This document shows positions 1 to 6,000 of a stretch of DNA of 12,456 nucleotides, piece by piece. The DNA is from Baffinella frigidus (lineage: Eukaryota > Cryptophyceae > Cryptomonadales > Baffinellaceae). The translations under genes and the position numbers were made by a program. Positions within the stretch are counted from its first letter, which is position 1; every line of letters starts with the position of its first letter. The DNA lies in NCBI GenBank assembly GCA_026770585.1, contig MU646654.1:369692-382147 (forward strand). Direction: 5' to 3'. The notes beneath the pieces are model-generated. The model saw nothing but the letters and a program-made list of their open reading frames with translations, was not told the origin of the DNA and searched no databases.

Positions 1-78
1 GTTACGCCGGGCGTGCTGGGCGAGAAGCCCGTGAAGATCAAGCTTGTTGATGCCAAGACCAAGGAGGAGATCCCCGAG
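1..78 (+). CDS. E3 exon A (possibly partial at 5' end)
   Basis: Twenty-six codons in frame from base 1, beginning [19 protein letters not shown] and ending EEIPE before the donor GAG|GTATTG. This is the strand segment of the NAD-binding domain that precedes the [10 protein letters not shown] motif. The exon may begin upstream of the window, since no acceptor is visible. Confidence 0.88.
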
Positions 79-3000
79 GTATTGATCCGAAAGGAAGCAT
101 GGCTTCTCTGCAGAACCAGTTCCGGTGTCCGCCTATGTTGGGAGCTCAAAGAACCTAAAGGAGGGTTTAGGGTTAGGCGTGAGGGGTTGGGGTTAGGGGT
201 TGAGGGTTTGGGTTGAGGAGATGAAGCGTGTTGATGCCAAGACCTAGGAGGAAATCCCCGAGGTCTCCCCGAAACTCCAAACCCTCAACCCCAAACCCCA
301 AACCCCAACCCCCAAACCTTAAACCCCAAACCCCAACCCTAACCCTGGGGCTATTCGTGGATGTGGTGCTGGTGTGTGGTTATGCTTTGGGGTTGGCCAA
401 ACACAGTGCCTAAACCCTGATCCTAAACTCTAAACCGGGCTCTCGGTCGTCGCCGTTTTTTTCGTGCGTATCACCCACAGTGTTCCGAACACATCCCTAA
501 CATATTCCGAACACATCCCAAACACATCCCTAACATACTGTGGGTAACGTGTTACCCACAGTATTCCGAACACATCCCTAACCCTAAATCAGTCCCCCGT
601 GTTCGTGGACACGGCGCTGGTGTGTGGTCATGGATTGGGGTTTAGGGTTTACACCGGCAAAACCTACACCCTAGACCCTAACCCCCAAACCCTCGACCCA
701 AAGCCAACCGCACTGCCTAAACCTTGACCCTGAACCCGGGCGCTGGGTGCACCGGGCGCATCCCCGCTTTCCACGTCGCCGCTTTTCGTGCTTATTCCCC
801 GTACTGTTCCAAATCAACTCCTAACGAATGAACCTCTAACCAGCCGCCGCTTTTCGTGCGTATACCCCGTACTGTGCCGTAACGAATAACCCCCAAACAG
901 TCCTTGATGTTCGTGGACGCTGCGTTGGTGTGCACCGGGCGCATCCCTTGTCGCGTCGCCGCTTTTCGTGCTTATTCCCCGTACTGCTCCGAACAAACCC
1001 CTAACGAATAACCCCCAAGCAGTCCCCGATGTTCGTGGACGCGGCGCTGGTGTGCACCGGGCGCATCCCCGCGACCAAGGACATGGGTCTTGAGGAGAAC
1101 GGCATCGAGACTTTCCGCGGTTTCGTGCAGGTTACGAGCCTAAACCCGAAACCCGGAACCCGGAACCCGAAACCCGGAATCTGGAACCCGGAACCCGGAA
1201 CCCGGAACCTGAAACCCGGAACCCGGAACCCGGAACCTGGAACCCGGAACCCGGAACCTGGAACCTGAAACCCGGAACCCGGAACACCTAGCGCTGTCTC
1301 AGTCTATTTGGGATCACCAAGTCTATTTGGGCTCACCAAGTTGCTTCCCCCGGGCTCTTTCCCGCGCCGAAGTTGACGGGTGTGTACCGGAAACACAGCA
1401 TGTCAACTTTAGAATGGCCAGCCAATTTGTACCGGAAAGTCAGCATGTCAACTTGAGCATAGTCCCCGCGACCAAGAACATGGGCCTCGAGGAGAACGCC
1501 ATCGAGACCTTCCGCGCTTTCGTCCAGGTTACGAGCCTAGAAACCCGAAAGAAAAAAACGGGACCCGGGAGTTGGAACACGGACTTAGTAGAAGGTCAAC
1601 CCGTCACGCGCCAGCACAAATTCCCGTTAGGTTGAGGGGCCGGGGTACAAATTCATAGGCTGGCGGACTAAAAATGGCGTAGTTAGGCCTACGGTATTGA
1701 CTACGGTAGGCCGTAGGGGCCTAGGGGGGCTCCTACGAAAAACCGTTGTTAAGTTGAGGAGCCGTGGTACAAATAGTTGGGACAGTTTCGTTTTAATGGA
1801 CTGTTGGATCCCCGCCACCAAGGCTTCGTCCAGGCAAGCCGACTATTCTCAAGTTGCCGCCCAGGATTCGAGGGGGATGTATTTCAAAAGTCATGTTTGC
1901 CCAGAAGATATTTCAAAAGCCATTTTGTTTTACAGAAATGGCTCAAATGCCAGCCAATGGCTCAAATGCCAGCCAATGGCTCAAATGCCAGCCAATGGCT
2001 CAAATGCCAGCCACGAAATACCGTCACGAAGAATCCTGCGTGGGACATGCCAAATTTGTGCGGTACAAATTCGTCAACGTTGGGGCGGGGAAGAGCCCGG
2101 GTGGGTCCGAACTGGGGAGCTCAAATAGACTGCGACGGAGCTAGGGTTGGAGGAGAACGGCATGGAGGCCTTCCGCGGTTTCGTGCAGGCAACCCCGAAA
2201 CCCCCGAAACACGCAACACGGTTGAGGTGTAGGGTCGAGGGTTGCGGTGTAGGGTTTAAACACGGAACACGGAACCCTAAACCCGCAACCCGGAATCCTG
2301 AACCTAGACCCAAGTGCCGTTTGGACATAAATCCTACACCTAAAGCCTAAACCCTAGACCCTGCGCCGAACCTAAAAATCCTAACCCCCAAACCCTAAAC
2401 CCCAAACCCTAAACCCCAAACCCTAGACCCCAAACCTCAAACCCTAAACCCCAAACCCCAAACCCTGAACCCTGAACCCCAAACTCGAAACCCCAGGTGA
2501 ACGACAAGATGCAGGTGCTTGACAAGCAGGACGGCACGGTGATAACCCCCACCCCTCAACCCTAATCCCTAAACCCTAAACCCTGAACCCTGAACCCTGA
2601 ACCCTGAACCCTGAACCCCCAAACCTCAAACCCCCAAACCGGGGGGGTGGTGCATCGGCAACGCCAACGCCTGCACCACAAACCCCAAACACTAAAACAC
2701 TAAATCAATAAAACTCTAAAATGCTAAGCCCTGACCAATAAAACTCTAAGACGCTAAGCCCTAAACACTTAACACTAACCCCCAAACGCTCGCGCAGGTG
2801 ATCCCGGGGGTGTGGTGCATCGGCGACGCCAACGGCAAGATGATGCTCGCGCACGCCGCCTCCGCCCAGGTCTCGCGCCCTCGAGATATACGAGTCTTAC
2901 ACGTGTAAGACTCGTATATCTACGTGTAAGACTCGTATATCTACGGGTAAGACTCGTATATCTACGTGTAAGACTCGTATATTTAGGCGTCCGCCCAGGT

Positions 3001-6000
3001 CTCGCAAGCTCTAGATATACGAGTATTTACACGAGTGCGTCAGCCGTCAGCAATGTAGAGTATCCAACGGCAAGATGATGCTCGCGCACGCCGCCTCCGC
3101 CCAGGTCTAACCCCAAACCCTAAACCCTAAACCCTGAACTCAAAATTCTAAACTTTATATGCTAAATTTCAAACTCTACACTCCAAACTCCAAACTCCAA
3201 ACTCTAAACCCTAAACCCTGGTGCAGGGCATCTCGGCGGTTGAGAACATCGTCGGCCGCCACCACGCGGTACCCCCAACCTCTCTTGCACCAAACCCTTG
3301 CCCCTAAACCCTAAACCCTAAACCCTAAACCCTAAACCCTAAACCCTAAACCCTAAACTCTAAACCCTACACTCTAAACCCTAAGCTCTAAGCTCTAAGC
3401 TCTAAGCCCTAAGCCCTAGCTTACCCCTCAACCCGAAACCCGAAACCCTTACACCCCGAAACACTACAAAATACAAACACTAAAACCCCTAAACGGTAAA
3501 CCCTAAACCCTAAACCCTAAACCCTAAACCCTAAACCCTAAACCCTGAACCCTGAACCCTGAACCCTAACCGGGCACAGGTGAACCACGAGTGCATCCCG
3601 GCGGCGTGTTTCACGCACCCTGAGATCGCTACACCCTTCACTCTAACACCCTTCAACCTTCAACTAAACCCTTACACCCTTCAACACTCAACTAAACCCT
3701 TACACCCTTACACCCTTACACCCTAAACCCTAAACCCTAAATTATAAATTACAAATCATAAACCCTACGCCGTAAAGCCTAAAATCCCTAAAACCTTCAA
3801 CCCTTACTCTTAAACCTTTCACTCTGAATCAGGTGGACCACGACCGCATCCCGGCGGCGTGTTTCACGCACCCCGAGATCGCCACACCCTACACTCTAAC
3901 ACCCTTCGACATTAAACTCCAACACCCTTCAACTCTACCCCCCAAAAACCCTGCTCCCCCGAAACCCCCGACCCCTCAACCATAAACCGTCAACCCTAAA
4001 CCATACACCCTACACCCCGAACCCGCACACCCCGAAACACTAAAAAAAAACGAAACACTACAAAAAACCGAAACACTGAAAAACGCTACACCCGAAACCC
4101 GAAACCGTAGGTGGACCACGACTGCATCCCGGCGGCGTGCTTCTGCACGCACCCCGAGATCGCCACACCCTACACTCTAACACCCTTCAACCTTCGACTC
4201 CAACACCCTTCAACTCTAACCCCCTGAAACTCCCTAAACTCCACATCACCGTACACCCTGCGCCATAAAGCCTCAACCCCGTAACACGTTACGGTTAACA
4301 CTTTTTACCATAAACCGGTTTAACACCTGAACCATAAACCTTGATCCCCACACGGTAGGTGGACCACGACTGCATCCCGGCGGCGTGTTTCACGCACCCT
4401 GAAATCGCGATGGTCGGCCTCACCGAGGACCAGGTGACCCCTACCGACTCTACATCCCGGATCTCAAACCCCAGTGGTTAGTGTCTGGAGGCTGAGGGTG
4501 GCTGGCTCCTCACCGAGGACCAGGTCAGGAAAACCCTACGGGCTTCGGGGTTGGGGATTAGGAGTTAGGGTTTGGGGCTCGAGGGGGGGCGTACACCTGA
4601 ACCCGAAACCGAGCACCCTGAGATGGCCATAGTCGGCCTCACTGAGGACCAGGTCAGGGAAAACCTTCGGGTTTCGGGGTCGGGGATTTCTTTGCGTGCC
4701 TGAATAGATTTAATTTCAGATTTGGCTTGGCGGTTGAGCCATTTCGTACCTTGAGGGCTTCAGAATAGCTGGATTTGTACCATAAATCTTTGAAATGGAC
4801 AGTTCCCGAAATTAAATCTATTCAGGTCCGGGATGAGATTAGGGGTTAGGGTTGAGCGTGAACCCCTGCGTGGCCTGCACCCGCCATCCTTGAGAGGGGG
4901 GACATACACCTGAACCCGACACCGAGGAGCAGGCCAAAGCGGACAAGGAGGGCTTCACCCTCGTCCCTAGTCCCTAATCCCGAAATAGTTGTCACTTCAC
5001 CTTGAACCCGAAACCCGAAACCCGAAACCTTACACCCTACACTCTACACTCTACACCCTACACCCTACACCCTACACCCTACACCCTACACCCTACACCC
5101 TGCACCTTACATAAACCTGCGCTACTCTAGGGTCTGGGGTTTAGGCCCTCCCCGACCAGCGGTAACCCCTGAACCCTGAACCCTAAACCCTAAACCCTGA
5201 ACCCCAAACCCCAAACCCCAAACCCCTACGCCAGGCGAAGGCGAAGGCGGAGAAGGAGGGCTTCACGCTCGGCAAGTCGACCGGCTCCTTCAAGGCCAAC
5301 TCCAAGGTGCGAAAGTCGCCCTTTTGGTGGTGCTTTGGTGCCGTGTATTACACTCACATCGAAGGCCACACCCGCCTCACTCTTGACCCGGGTTTTACCT
5401 GTTGGCACGTGGCCTTTTTACGTAAAAAAAGTCTTTTTACGTCGCCGGACCGGTCATGGACATGAAGAAGAAGGGCTTCGCGCTCGGCAAGTCTACCGGC
5501 TCTTTCAAGGCCAACTCCAAGGTGCGAAAGTCGCCCCGGGTTTTACCTGTTGCCACGTGGCCTTTTTTACGTGAAAAAAAATTCGTCACCGGATCGGACA
5601 TGGAATGGACATGAAGAAGAGCGGTTTTCGAAGAGCGGTTTTGCTCCTTCAAGGCCAACTTCAAGGTGCTAGGACCTTTAGGTCCTTGAATTTCTTTCAA
5701 CTCCCACCATAGACGGACACTGGAACTGGTTCTGCAGGAAAGCCATGTAAAGTCAACCAAGCTTTTACCTGTTTTCACGTGACTTTTTTTGCATGTCGCC
5801 GGATCGGACGTGAAGACGAGCGGTTTTTGCATCTGTTGGCCACGGAAAAAAAAACTGCCGATGGCAAAAGTTGACCATGCTGGTACTAACATGTGTGAAA
5901 CCCTAAACCGCAAAGCATAAAGCCGACACCCGGAACCCGGAGCCCGTAACCCGAAACCCGAAATCCGACACCCGGAACCCGAAACCCGAAATCCGACACC

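Noticed and set aside
1463-1527. Alternative exon B' used in place of exon B
   Set aside because: Its only nearby acceptor puts it out of phase, and it lacks the [10 protein letters not shown] half needed for the fold.
2885-2983. CRISPR array
   Set aside because: Units of 21 bp are directly adjacent with no spacers, and the DNA is eukaryotic nuclear.
3302-3563. Chromosome end (telomere)
   Set aside because: The CCCTAAA arrays are short and are flanked on both sides by in-frame exons of the same gene, so they are interstitial.
4497-4652. A second functional E3 exon F
   Set aside because: Both segments lack the 5' half and an acceptor in phase 0; the complete exon at 4359-4433 already supplies the whole segment.
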